A stretch of DNA of 64,000 nucleotides, taken from NCBI RefSeq assembly GCF_000296215.2, contig NZ_CP013949.1:3093501-3157500 (forward strand), in the 5' to 3' direction. The notes below the pieces were generated by a model. That model was not told the origin of the DNA and ran no database searches. It saw only the letters and a list, made by a program, of their open reading frames with translations. The position numbers and the translations under genes are program-made. This DNA comes from Bradyrhizobium sp. CCGE-LA001 (lineage in GTDB: Bacteria; Pseudomonadota; Alphaproteobacteria; Rhizobiales; Xanthobacteraceae). Shown here piece by piece: positions 34,149 to 43,806 of the stretch; the stretch's first letter is position 1; each line of letters opens with the position of its first letter.

Positions 34149-34958
34149 ATGAAACCCGCTCTTCACACCGTGACCTCCGCGCCAGCGTTTCCGGCCTATG
34201 TTCCATCCGGAAACGAATGCGAGCTGTTCGAGCACGCCTGGCGGCGCCGGCTACCGGTGCTGCTCAAGGGCCCGACCGGCTGCGGCAAGACACGTTTCGT
34301 CGCGCATATGGCGGCGCGACTAGGCCTGCCGCTTCACACCGTAGCCTGTCACGACGATCTCACCGCAGCCGATCTCACCGGCCGCTATCTGCTCCGCGGC
34401 GGCGACACCGTGTGGACCGATGGCCCGTTGACGCGTGCGGTTCACGAGGGTGGCATCTGCTATCTCGACGAGGTGGTGGAAGCGCGCAAGGATGTCACCG
34501 TGGTGCTCCATCCCCTGACAGACGACCGCCGCATCCTGCCGCTGGAGCGCACCGGTGAGGAGCTGGCGGCGCCAAACAGCTTCATGCTCGTCGTCTCCTA
34601 TAATCCTGGCTACCAGACGCTGCTCAAGGCGCTGAAGCCGTCGACGCGGCAGCGCTTCGTCGCCATCGAATTCGGCTTTCTGCCGCCCGAGCAGGAGATC
34701 GCCGTCGTGTCCGCCGAAAGCGGACTGTCGCCGGAGCATGTGCGGCCGCTGGTCGGGCTGGCTGGTCGGCTGCGCGCGCTGAGGGGACACGATCTGGAGG
34801 AGGGCGTCTCGACCCGGCTCGTGGTCTATTGCGCGAGCCTGATCGGCGCGGGCACGCCGATTGCCGAGGCGGTGCTCGCCGGCATGATCGAGCCGCTTAC
34901 TGACGATGCCGACGTCAAGGCCGCGCTGCTGGACGTCGCGCGTGCCGTGATCGGGTGA
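34149..34958 (+). CDS. norQ: NorQ, MoxR-class AAA+ ATPase for nitric oxide reductase activation
   Basis: 269 aa. Walker A GPTGCGKT at 41-48, Walker B GGICYLDEVVEARKD with the acidic pair at about 106-108, sensor region SFMLVVSYNPGYQ, arginine finger STRQRF. With NorD it inserts the non-heme iron into NorB (known for the cNOR family). ATG at 34149 has GGAGAG upstream; the open frame back to 34086 is the hairpin region. Ten bases before norD. Confidence 0.93.
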   Translation: MKPALHTVTSAPAFPAYVPSGNECELFEHAWRRRLPVLLKGPTGCGKTRFVAHMAARLGLPLHTVACHDDLTAADLTGRYLLRGGDTVWTDGPLTRAVHEGGICYLDEVVEARKDVTVVLHPLTDDRRILPLERTGEELAAPNSFMLVVSYNPGYQTLLKALKPSTRQRFVAIEFGFLPPEQEIAVVSAESGLSPEHVRPLVGLAGRLRALRGHDLEEGVSTRLVVYCASLIGAGTPIAEAVLAGMIEPLTDDADVKAALLDVARAVIG

Positions 34959-34967
34959 GGTCTTGCC

Positions 34968-36884
34968 ATGCTCGACTTCCTCGAACTGGAGGAGACGGTC
35001 GGCCGCGCCTGGCACCGAATGGTCGGCGGCACCGCGAGCTATCCGGTTCACGACGATCACGCCGTTACGCTCGCCGAGGTGAAGAGCCGGCTCGCGGTGA
35101 CGTTCCGTGCGCTCGGCGGCGAAACCGGTGTGCAGATCGCGAGCGCAGGCGCTCGACATTCCACCCACCGGCTCGGCTGGCGGCAGCGCATCGGTCTCGG
35201 CGACGAGCGCCTCGAGCAGCCCGGCCGCGACGCCGCGACCATCTTCCTGCCCGGCCGCATCGCGATCTTCGCCGACCGTGCGCTGAACGCATCGCTCTAT
35301 CGCTGGCTTGCAGCCTGGTTCGCGGCTGCACCGGTCGAGACGATCGTGGAGGGCGATCCGCTGCGACGGGATCTCCTGGTGTTGCGCCGGGCGAGCGAGA
35401 CTGCGGTCTGGGTGCTGACGCAATTCCCGGGGCTGGTCGCCGATTACGCGCAGCTCGCCGCGGCCACTGCCGAGGCCCGGCCTCGTCGCCCCTTGCCGCG
35501 CATCGAGCAGGAGATCGAGCAGATCGTCCTGGCCTTGCTCGGGGCCGGATCGGCGCCCGCAGGCAAGCTTTGGCCGGCGATGATGGGGACGGGTCTGCTG
35601 CCGGACAAGGCGCCGCCGGGCTATCGCTCGATCCTGCCGTGTCCGCTGTGGGGCGACTGCTGGACGCGCGAGCTCTCGCCCGCGCATGTCGGAGAGGACG
35701 AGTGTGCACCGGGCGCGGAGGCCGTAGCGAAGGATGATTGCAAGCGCTTCGCCGCCCGCGAACGCGAGGACAATGCCATCCGCCGCGATCCCTTTGTGCT
35801 CAATCGTTTCGAGAAGATCCTCGCGATGGCCGAGATGGTCAATGTCGACCGGCCCGCTGATGACAGTGAGGACGAGGATGCGCAGAAGGCAGCCGACGAT
35901 CTCGAGGAGATCACGCTCAGCCGCCGCAGCGGCAAGCCGGCGACCCGGCTCAAATTCGATCTCGACCTTCCACCCGAGGCGCTCGATGCCTCTGCGCTGA
36001 ATGCGGATCTCACCTATCCCGAATGGGACTACCGCAGCGGCGCCTATCTCCCCAATCATTGCCGCGTGCTCGCGGGTGCGGTTTCCGAAACCGGCGAGAC
36101 CTGGGCGCCTGATGACGCCATGCGCCGGCACGTTCGCCAGGTGCGCCGCCGCTTCGAGGTGTTGCGTCCACGTCATGAATTGATGCGTGCGCAGGCCGAC
36201 GGGCATGACCTCGACCTCGACGCGCTCGTCCGAGCGCGCTGCGATCTTCGTGCCGGCAGCAGCGCTGGTCTCGATCGCATTCACGTTGCGATGCGCCCGC
36301 AAGGGCACGACCTCGCCGTCACGCTGCTGGTCGACGTCTCGCTCTCCACCGACGCCTGGGTCGATGGCCATCGCGTGCTCGATGTCGAGAAGGAGGCGCT
36401 GCTCGTGCTCGCGCATGGGCTGTCGGCCTGCGGCGATCACCACAGCATCCTGACCTTCACGTCGCGCCGACGGTCCTGGGTGCGGCTCGAAACCGTCAAG
36501 GCCTTCGGCGAGCCGATGAGTGGTGCGGTGGAGCGCCGCATCGGCGCACTCAAGCCCGGCTATTACACCCGGATCGGCGCCGCGGTGCGCCACGCCGCAG
36601 CCGAGCTCGCGCGCCAGCCGCAGCGCAAGAAGCTGCTGCTCGTGCTCACCGACGGCAAGCCGAACGATGTTGATCATTATGAAGGCCGCTTCGCAGTCGA
36701 GGACACCCGCAAATCCGTGCAGGAGGCGCGCCGGCTCGGCATCGCCGCCTTCGGTGTGACCGTGGATGCGACGGCGCAATCCTATTTTCCCACCCTGTTC
36801 GGCCGCGGCGGCTACGCCATCGTCGGCAACATCAAGCGGCTGCCGGCGGCCTTGCCGGCGATCTACCGGCAGCTGGTTCATTGA
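34968..36884 (+). CDS. norD: NorD, von Willebrand factor A protein for nitric oxide reductase activation
   Basis: 638 aa cytoplasmic protein with a C-terminal VWA domain: MIDAS motif DVSLS near 455 (LLVDVSLSTDAWVDGHRV) and the second metal-site strand LLLVLTDGKPNDVDHYEG near 558. The middle (about 300-330) is acidic, DDSEDEDAQKAADDLEE. Works with the NorQ ATPase to load iron into NorB. Its end closes the nor cluster; the next gene begins 78 bases on. Confidence 0.93.
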   Translation: MLDFLELEETVGRAWHRMVGGTASYPVHDDHAVTLAEVKSRLAVTFRALGGETGVQIASAGARHSTHRLGWRQRIGLGDERLEQPGRDAATIFLPGRIAIFADRALNASLYRWLAAWFAAAPVETIVEGDPLRRDLLVLRRASETAVWVLTQFPGLVADYAQLAAATAEARPRRPLPRIEQEIEQIVLALLGAGSAPAGKLWPAMMGTGLLPDKAPPGYRSILPCPLWGDCWTRELSPAHVGEDECAPGAEAVAKDDCKRFAAREREDNAIRRDPFVLNRFEKILAMAEMVNVDRPADDSEDEDAQKAADDLEEITLSRRSGKPATRLKFDLDLPPEALDASALNADLTYPEWDYRSGAYLPNHCRVLAGAVSETGETWAPDDAMRRHVRQVRRRFEVLRPRHELMRAQADGHDLDLDALVRARCDLRAGSSAGLDRIHVAMRPQGHDLAVTLLVDVSLSTDAWVDGHRVLDVEKEALLVLAHGLSACGDHHSILTFTSRRRSWVRLETVKAFGEPMSGAVERRIGALKPGYYTRIGAAVRHAAAELARQPQRKKLLLVLTDGKPNDVDHYEGRFAVEDTRKSVQEARRLGIAAFGVTVDATAQSYFPTLFGRGGYAIVGNIKRLPAALPAIYRQLVH

Positions 36885-36962
36885 ACGAGGAGCGCAAAAC
36901 CCGTGCGGCCTTGTTCGGAGTGAGCTATTGCTCATGATATGGGTATATGATCGAATGCCCCA

Positions 36963-37628
36963 ATGGATCACGGCCGTTCAAAGCCCGACCTCATCATCTT
37001 CGACTGCGACGGCGTGCTGGTCGACAGCGAACTGTTGAGCTGCCGCTGCCTGTCCGAAGTGCTGGGCGAATTCGGCTTCGCGCTCAGCGAGACGCAGGCG
37101 CTCGAGCTCTTTCTCGGACGCAGCACCAAGGCGATCGAGCAGCATTATCGCGATCTCGGGCAGATCGTGCCCGATGGCTTCCTGCCGCGGTTGAAGTCGC
37201 GCGTGCTCGAGACGTTTGGCGCGTCACTCGACGCAATTCCCGGGGTGAAGGCGGTGGTATCAGAACTGACGGTTCCGTTCTGCGTGGCCTCGTCAAGTGA
37301 TCTCGATCGCGTCGCGCTCTCTCTCGACGTTACCGGCTTGCGCGCGCATTTCGGCGACCGGATCTACACGGCCCAGATGGTCGAGCACGGCAAGCCCGCG
37401 CCCGATCTCTTTCTCTACGCGGCCGAGAGAATGGGCGCGCAAGCCGCGCGCACGCTGGTGATCGAGGACAGCGTCAGCGGCGTGCAGGCGGGGAAGGCGG
37501 CCGGCATGACCGTCTGGGGATTTGTCGGTGGAGGCCATTACGGCGACCGGGGCGGGCAGGCTATATTGTCCGCTGCCGGGGCCGATCGGGTGTTCGGACG
37601 CATGAGCGATTTCTGGAAGGGGACGTAA
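36963..37628 (+). CDS. HAD-superfamily sugar phosphatase / beta-phosphoglucomutase-like hydrolase
   Basis: 221 aa. Motif I FDCDGVLVDSELL near 12-24 with nucleophile D14 and the GVLVDSE typical of the phosphoglucomutase-like subgroup; motif II VASSS near 108; motif III lysine GKPAPDLFLYAAERMG near 140; motif IV VIEDSVSGVQAG near 160. Likely removes phosphate from a sugar or polyol phosphate. Position ahead of the SorC regulator and the polyol importer, 7 bases from the former, ties it to that region rather than to nor. Confidence 0.82.
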   Translation: MDHGRSKPDLIIFDCDGVLVDSELLSCRCLSEVLGEFGFALSETQALELFLGRSTKAIEQHYRDLGQIVPDGFLPRLKSRVLETFGASLDAIPGVKAVVSELTVPFCVASSSDLDRVALSLDVTGLRAHFGDRIYTAQMVEHGKPAPDLFLYAAERMGAQAARTLVIEDSVSGVQAGKAAGMTVWGFVGGGHYGDRGGQAILSAAGADRVFGRMSDFWKGT

Positions 37629-37635
37629 GGCGCGC

Positions 37636-38586
37636 ATGGCCGCCGAGAACGAGAAATCAAGGCTCGACGACGCCGCGCGCGCCGGCTGGCTCTATTTCAT
37701 TGCCGGCCATACCCAGGACGAGATCGCAAAGATGCTTCAGGTCTCGCGCGCCTCGGCGCAGCGGCTGGTGTCGCTCTGCCTCGCCGAGCGGCTGATCACG
37801 TTTCGGCTCGAGCATCCCATTGCGGCCTGCATGGAACTGGCGGCGCGCCTGAAAGAGCGCTTTGATCTCGTCCATTGCGAGGTGGTGCCGGCCGACGCCG
37901 TGGCGCCGCAAGCCACCGCGGGCATTGCCGAGCGCTGCGCCAATTTGCTCGATTCCACGCTGCGCTCGGAGACGCCCGTCATCGTCGCGCTCGGCACGGG
38001 CCGCGCGGTGCGCGCCGCGGTCGAACGGGTCACCCCGATCGACCGGCCCAATCACCAGATCGTCTCGCTGGTCGGCAACATCTCCGCCGACGGCTCGGCG
38101 AGCTTCTACGACACGGTCGGCCGGCTCGCCGACCGCACCGGTGCGCGGCACTATCCGATGCCGCTGCCGTTCCTGATGTCTTCCGAGGACGAGCGCAACA
38201 AGATGGTCCGCATCGAGCCGATCGCCAAGGTGAAAGCGGTCGCGGCCAAGGCGGACTTGCGCCTCGTCGGCATCGGCCAGATGGACCAGAAGGCGCAGGT
38301 CCATGTCGACGGCTTCGTCACCCGGGACGAACTGTTCGAGATGATGCGACTGGGCGCCATCGGCGAGATCACCGGCTGGGCCTACGATTCCAAGGGCCGC
38401 CTGCTCAAGGCCGGCACCAACAAGCGCCTGACCAGCATCCCGCCGGAAGTCCCGGCCAAAACCACCACGATCGGTGCTGCGGTCGGTGCTGCAAAGGTCC
38501 AGGCAATCGCCGCGGCGCTGAGCGGCGGCCTGATCAATGGCCTGATCACCGACGAGACCACGGCACGGGCGATTTTGGAGCGATAG
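37636..38586 (+). CDS. SorC/DeoR-type sugar-binding transcriptional regulator
   Basis: 316 aa. N-terminal helix-turn-helix (AGWLYFIAGHTQDEIAKMLQVSRASAQRLVSL, about 12-43) and a large sugar-phosphate-isomerase-like effector domain with VIVALGTGRAVRA near 116 and LVGIGQMD near 213. SorC proteins sense phosphorylated sugars. It lies directly before the polyol importer, and the interrupted palindrome at 38718-38752 in front of smoE is its likely target. The same gene arrangement is known from sorbitol/mannitol clusters of alphaproteobacteria. Confidence 0.88.
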   Translation: MAAENEKSRLDDAARAGWLYFIAGHTQDEIAKMLQVSRASAQRLVSLCLAERLITFRLEHPIAACMELAARLKERFDLVHCEVVPADAVAPQATAGIAERCANLLDSTLRSETPVIVALGTGRAVRAAVERVTPIDRPNHQIVSLVGNISADGSASFYDTVGRLADRTGARHYPMPLPFLMSSEDERNKMVRIEPIAKVKAVAAKADLRLVGIGQMDQKAQVHVDGFVTRDELFEMMRLGAIGEITGWAYDSKGRLLKAGTNKRLTSIPPEVPAKTTTIGAAVGAAKVQAIAAALSGGLINGLITDETTARAILER

Positions 38587-38717
38587 GCGCAAGTCGGCGC
38601 GGCAATGGCGCTCCGCTCCCTCTTCCGCTTCGCAGGATCTCGTACCACTCCCGCACCGCAGCACTCATAAGTTGCCGAAACGCCGACGCGCCTGCTTGAC
38701 AAGCGTCGGCCCCAATG

Positions 38718-38752
38718 TTGAACATACGCCCAACGCGTGGGCATATGCTCAA
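38718..38752. promoter_or_regulatory. Candidate SorC operator in front of the polyol importer
   Basis: TTGAACATACGCCC (38718-38731) and GGGCATATGCTCAA (38739-38752) are inverted copies with 12 of 14 positions matched and a 7-base spacer. It lies 25 bases before the smoE start, overlapping the expected promoter, and about 130 bases after the SorC gene. A weaker half-like sequence (GGGTATATGATCGAA, about 36941-36955) lies before the HAD gene. Confidence 0.6.
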
Positions 38753-38776
38753 CGACGCGGCTTTAGGGAGGTCACC

Positions 38777-40090
38777 GTGAAACATGTCCTGGGCGCCGTC
38801 TGTGGCGCGTCCGCACTTTTGCTGGCCGTCCCCGCGATGGCCGAAACGACCCTGACCATCGCCACCGTGAACAATGGCGACATGATCCGCATGCAGGGGC
38901 TCACGAGCGAATTCACCAAGAAGAATCCCGACATCACCGTGAAATGGGTGACGCTGGAGGAGAACGTGCTGCGCCAGCGCGTCACCACCGATATCGCCAC
39001 CAAGGGCGGCCAGTTCGACGTCCTCACCATCGGCACCTACGAGGTGCCGATCTGGGCCAAGAAGGGCTGGCTGGTGCCGCTGGCCAACCTCGGCGCCGAT
39101 TACGACGTCGCCGACCTCCTGCCCAAGATCAAGGACGCGGTCTCCACCGACGGCAAGCTCTACGCGGCGCCGTTCTACGGCGAGAGCTCGATGGTGATGT
39201 ACCGCACCGATCTGTTCGAGAAGGCCGGCCTCAAGATGCCGGAGAAGCCGGCCTGGGATTTCGTGATCGACGCCGCCAAGAAGCTCACCGACAAGAGCAC
39301 CGGCACCTACGGCATCTGCCTGCGCGGCAAGGCGGGCTGGGGCGAGAACATGGCCTTCCTGTCGGCCATGGCCAATTCCTACGGCGCGCGCTGGTTCGAC
39401 GAGAAGTGGCAGCCGCAGTTCAACACGCCGGAATGGAAAACGACGCTCACGACCTACGTCAATCTCATGAAGGAAGCCGGTCCTCCCGGCGCGAGTTCCA
39501 ACGGCTTCAACGAGAATCTGGCGCTGTTCAATGCCGGCAAATGCGCGATGTGGATCGACGCCACGGTCGCGGCGTCCTTCGTCACCAACCCGAAGGAGTC
39601 GAAGGTGGCCGACAAGGTCGGCTTCGCGCTCGCGCCCAATACCGGGCTCGGCAAGAACGCGAACTGGCTGTGGGCCTGGAATCTCGCGATTCCCGCCGGC
39701 TCGAAGAAGACGGAGGCGGCCGAGAAGTTCATCGCCTGGGCGACGAGCAAGGACTACACCAAGCTCGTGGCGTCGAAGGAGGGCTGGGCCAACGTGCCGC
39801 CGGGCACGCGCACCTCGCTCTACAACAACGAGGACTATCTGAAGGTCGCTCCCTTCGCCAAGCTGACGCTGGCCTCGATCGATGCGGCCGATCCGAACAA
39901 GCCGACGGTGAAGCCGGTGCCTTATGTCGGCGTGCAATATGCCGCGATCCCCGAATTCCAGGGCATCGGCACCCAGGTGGGCCAGCAGTTCTCGGCTGCG
40001 CTCGCGGGATCGATGACCGTCGATGCGGCGCTGACGGCGGCGCAATCGGCGACCGAGCGCGAGATGAAGCGCGCCGGCTACATCAAGTGA
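38777..40090 (+). CDS. smoE: Polyol ABC transporter substrate-binding protein (SmoE type)
   Basis: 437 aa, signal peptide about 1-22 (VLGAVCGASALLLAVPAMA). The mature start TTLTIATVNNGDMIRMQGLT, then VTLEENVLRQRVTTDIATKGGQFDV and EVPIWAKKGWLVPL, is the sorbitol/mannitol receptor pattern. GTG at 38777 with GGGAGG about 6 bases upstream; the frame is open to 38672 but that crosses the operator. First gene of a four-gene CUT1 importer. Confidence 0.87.
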   Translation: MKHVLGAVCGASALLLAVPAMAETTLTIATVNNGDMIRMQGLTSEFTKKNPDITVKWVTLEENVLRQRVTTDIATKGGQFDVLTIGTYEVPIWAKKGWLVPLANLGADYDVADLLPKIKDAVSTDGKLYAAPFYGESSMVMYRTDLFEKAGLKMPEKPAWDFVIDAAKKLTDKSTGTYGICLRGKAGWGENMAFLSAMANSYGARWFDEKWQPQFNTPEWKTTLTTYVNLMKEAGPPGASSNGFNENLALFNAGKCAMWIDATVAASFVTNPKESKVADKVGFALAPNTGLGKNANWLWAWNLAIPAGSKKTEAAEKFIAWATSKDYTKLVASKEGWANVPPGTRTSLYNNEDYLKVAPFAKLTLASIDAADPNKPTVKPVPYVGVQYAAIPEFQGIGTQVGQQFSAALAGSMTVDAALTAAQSATEREMKRAGYIK

Positions 40091-40120
40091 ATCCGGGCTC
40101 TTCCTCCTGAGCTCAGACTC

Positions 40121-40159
40121 GCGGCCATCCGCCATTCCGGATGGGTGGCCGCCTTTTCC
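40121..40159 (+). terminator. Hairpin with T-rich tail between smoE and smoF
   Basis: GCGGCC (40121-40126) pairs with GGCCGC (40147-40152), and the inner ATCCG (40127-40131) with CGGAT (40138-40142), leaving a four-base bulge; CTTTTCCC follows. It starts 30 bases after the binding-protein stop and may partly stop transcription before the permeases. Confidence 0.55.
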
Positions 40160-40239
40160 CAAGGTTTCATTTTGACGCGTTTTCTTGCCGCGAACCGGTC
40201 TGCACTTCGCTGGAAAACGCTCTGAAGGAGAAGTCAGGG

Positions 40240-41112
40240 ATGGCAACCCGGCAGACGCAGCTTCTTGCGCGCTCGCTCCTGACGCCGGCCGTCGGGCTGC
40301 TCTTCATCTGGATGATCGTCCCGCTCGCGCTGACGATCTATTTCTCGACGCTGCATTACAGCCTGCTCGATCCCGGTTCGGAATCCTTCGTCGGCCTGGA
40401 AAATTTCCGCTACTTCCTCACCGATCCCGCCTTCCTCGCTTCGCTCCAAAATACCCTGGTGCTGGTCGGCTCGGTGCTGGCGCTCACTATCCTGCTCGGC
40501 ATTCCCTTGGCGCTGCTGATGGACCAGCCGGTGATCGGACGCAATTTCGTCCGGCTGATGGTGATCGCGCCGTTCTTCGTGATGCCCACGGTGAGCGCGC
40601 TGGTCTGGAAGAACCTGCTGATGCATCCGGTCTCCGGCCTGTTCGCCTGGCTTGCCTCGCTGTTCGGCCTGACTCCGATCGACTGGTTCAACGACGTGCC
40701 GCTGCTCGCGGTCATCCTGATCGTGACCTGGCAATGGCTGCCGTTCGCAACCTTGATCCTGCTCACCGCGCTGCAATCGCTCGACGAGGAGCAGAAGGAA
40801 GCCGCCGAGATGGATGGCGCCAGCGCCGTCTCGACCTTCATCTACATCACGCTCCCGCACCTTGCGCGTCCCATCACCGTGGTGATCCTGATCGAGACCA
40901 TCTTCCTGCTCACGGTGTTCGCGGAGATCTTCGTCACCACCGGCGGAGGACCGGGCCTGCAGACCACCAACATCGCCTTCCTGATCTATGCGCAGGCACT
41001 GATCCAGTTCGACGTCGGCAGCGCCTCCGCAGGCGGCCTCGTTGCCGTCGTGATCGCCAATATCGTCGCCTTCTTCCTGGTCCGCATCGTCGGCCGCAAT
41101 TTGGAGGCCTGA
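40240..41112 (+). CDS. smoF: Polyol ABC transporter permease (SmoF type)
   Basis: 290 aa CUT1 permease, six helices: LLTPAVGLLFIWMIVPLALTIYFS first, and the cytoplasmic coupling loop EAAEMDGASAVSTFIYITLPHLARP near 188-212 with the EAA motif. ATG at 40240 has GGAGAAG about 10 bases upstream. One base before smoG. Confidence 0.87.
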   Translation: MATRQTQLLARSLLTPAVGLLFIWMIVPLALTIYFSTLHYSLLDPGSESFVGLENFRYFLTDPAFLASLQNTLVLVGSVLALTILLGIPLALLMDQPVIGRNFVRLMVIAPFFVMPTVSALVWKNLLMHPVSGLFAWLASLFGLTPIDWFNDVPLLAVILIVTWQWLPFATLILLTALQSLDEEQKEAAEMDGASAVSTFIYITLPHLARPITVVILIETIFLLTVFAEIFVTTGGGPGLQTTNIAFLIYAQALIQFDVGSASAGGLVAVVIANIVAFFLVRIVGRNLEA

Positions 41113-41113
41113 C

Positions 41114-41944
41114 ATGGCACGGATGGCGACGACGCGGCGGGTGGTGGTCTCGACGATCGGGGCTTGGTTCTTCGGCTTCCTGATCTTCTTCCCGATCCTG
41201 TGGATGGTGCTGGCGAGCTTCAAGACCGAGCTCGAGGCCTTCGCCGTACCGCCGTCGTTCCTGTTCTTCCACTGGACCACGGAGAACTACGCAACCGTGC
41301 AGGAGCGCAGCGACTATCTGCACCACGCGATGAACTCGATCATCATCGCCGGCGGCTCGACGCTGATTGCGCTCCTGATCGCCATTCCCGCCGCCTGGTC
41401 GATGGCGTTCTCGCCGACCAAGCGCACCAAGGACATCCTGCTCTGGATGCTCTCGACCAAGATGATGCCGCCGGTCGGCGTGCTGGTGCCGATCTATCTG
41501 ATCTACAAGTCCTTCGGCCTGCTCGATTCCCGCATCGGCCTCGTCTTCATCCTGTGCCTCGGGAATTTGCCGATCGTGATCTGGATGCTCTTCACCTATT
41601 TCAAGGAGATCCCGCGCGACATCCTGGAGGCTGCGCGCATGGACGGCGCCACCATCGGTCGCGAGCTCGTCTATGTCCTGACGCCGATGGCGATCCCGGG
41701 ACTTGCATCCACGATGCTGCTCAATTTGATCCTGGCATGGAACGAGGCGTTCTGGACGCTCAACCTGTCGACCTCGAACGCCGCGCCGCTCACCACGTTC
41801 ATCGCGTCCTATTCGAGCCCGGAAGGGCTGTTCTGGGCAAAGCTGTCGGCGGCCTCGACGCTGGCGATCGCGCCCATTCTCGTCCTCGGTTGGTTCAGCC
41901 AGAAGCAGCTCGTGCGCGGGCTCACCTTCGGCGCGGTGAAGTAG
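41114..41944 (+). CDS. smoG: Polyol ABC transporter permease (SmoG type)
   Basis: 276 aa CUT1 permease; first helix GAWFFGFLIFFPILWMVLASF, EAA loop ILEAARMDGATIGRELVYVLTPMAIPG near 173-199. The start follows the smoF stop almost directly, so the pair is co-translated. Partner of SmoF in a heterodimeric channel. Confidence 0.88.
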   Translation: MARMATTRRVVVSTIGAWFFGFLIFFPILWMVLASFKTELEAFAVPPSFLFFHWTTENYATVQERSDYLHHAMNSIIIAGGSTLIALLIAIPAAWSMAFSPTKRTKDILLWMLSTKMMPPVGVLVPIYLIYKSFGLLDSRIGLVFILCLGNLPIVIWMLFTYFKEIPRDILEAARMDGATIGRELVYVLTPMAIPGLASTMLLNLILAWNEAFWTLNLSTSNAAPLTTFIASYSSPEGLFWAKLSAASTLAIAPILVLGWFSQKQLVRGLTFGAVK

Positions 41945-41958
41945 GGGGCTGCCGGATC

Positions 41959-42966
<1,008 letters not shown>

Positions 42967-42995
42967 CAAGAAACGGCAAGAGAACGGAAACCAAG

Positions 42996-43769
42996 ATGTA
43001 CCTGGACAAATTCAAGCTGAGCGGCAAGACCGCGTTCATCACCGGCGGCGGGCAGGGCATTGGGCTTGCCTGCGCCGAAGCGCTCGCCGAGGCTGGCGCG
43101 AGGGTCATCATCGGCGACCGCGACGGCAAGGTTGCGGACAGTGCAAAGGCCAGCCTCAAGGCCCAGGGCTACGACATCGAGACCGCGATCATGGACGTCA
43201 CCGATACCAAGCGTGTGGCGGAGGTTGCCGGCGAGCTCGTCGCCCGTCACGGCAAGGTCGACATTCTCGTCAACAATGCCGGCATCGCGCGCAGCGAGAC
43301 CCCGGCCGAGACCGTCACCGACGAGCATTGGCTCAACGTCATCGACGTCAACCTGAACGGCACCTTTTGGTGCTGCCGCGAGTTCGGCAAGCATATGCTG
43401 AAGGCTGGAAGCGGCGCCATCGTCAATGTCGGCTCGATGTCGGGCTTCATCGTCAACAAGCCGCAGGAGCAGTGCTTCTACAACGCCTCCAAGGCCGGCG
43501 TGCATCATCTAACCAAGTCGCTCGCGGCCGAATGGGGTACGCGCGGCATCCGCGTCAACGCGGTGGCGCCGACCTATATCGAGACGCCGCTGAACGCTTT
43601 CGTGAAGAGCAATCCCAAGATGTACGACGCCTGGATCGGTGGAACCCCGATGGCGCGGATGGGGCAGGTCGAAGAGATCGCCTCCGTCGTGCTGTTCCTC
43701 TCGTCGGAGGCCGCGAGCCTGATGACCGGCAGCATCGTGCTGGTGGATGGCGGCTACACTTGCTGGTAG
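42996..43769 (+). CDS. Short-chain polyol dehydrogenase (galactitol/arabinitol/ribitol dehydrogenase type)
   Basis: 257 aa NAD-dependent oxidation of a polyol to a ketose. Cofactor motif TGGGQGIG near 16-23, NNAG near 91-94, catalytic YNASK near 164-168 with S about 149, and C-terminus DGGYTCW, similar to the end of Rhodobacter galactitol dehydrogenase (DGGYTVW). Located between the importer and the kinases, so it acts on the imported polyol. Exact substrate among sorbitol, mannitol, ribitol, arabinitol or galactitol not readable. Confidence 0.85.
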   Translation: MYLDKFKLSGKTAFITGGGQGIGLACAEALAEAGARVIIGDRDGKVADSAKASLKAQGYDIETAIMDVTDTKRVAEVAGELVARHGKVDILVNNAGIARSETPAETVTDEHWLNVIDVNLNGTFWCCREFGKHMLKAGSGAIVNVGSMSGFIVNKPQEQCFYNASKAGVHHLTKSLAAEWGTRGIRVNAVAPTYIETPLNAFVKSNPKMYDAWIGGTPMARMGQVEEIASVVLFLSSEAASLMTGSIVLVDGGYTCW

Positions 43770-43806
43770 GCTTGCGTCACAATTGACGAAGCGACCGGGA
43801 GCGACA

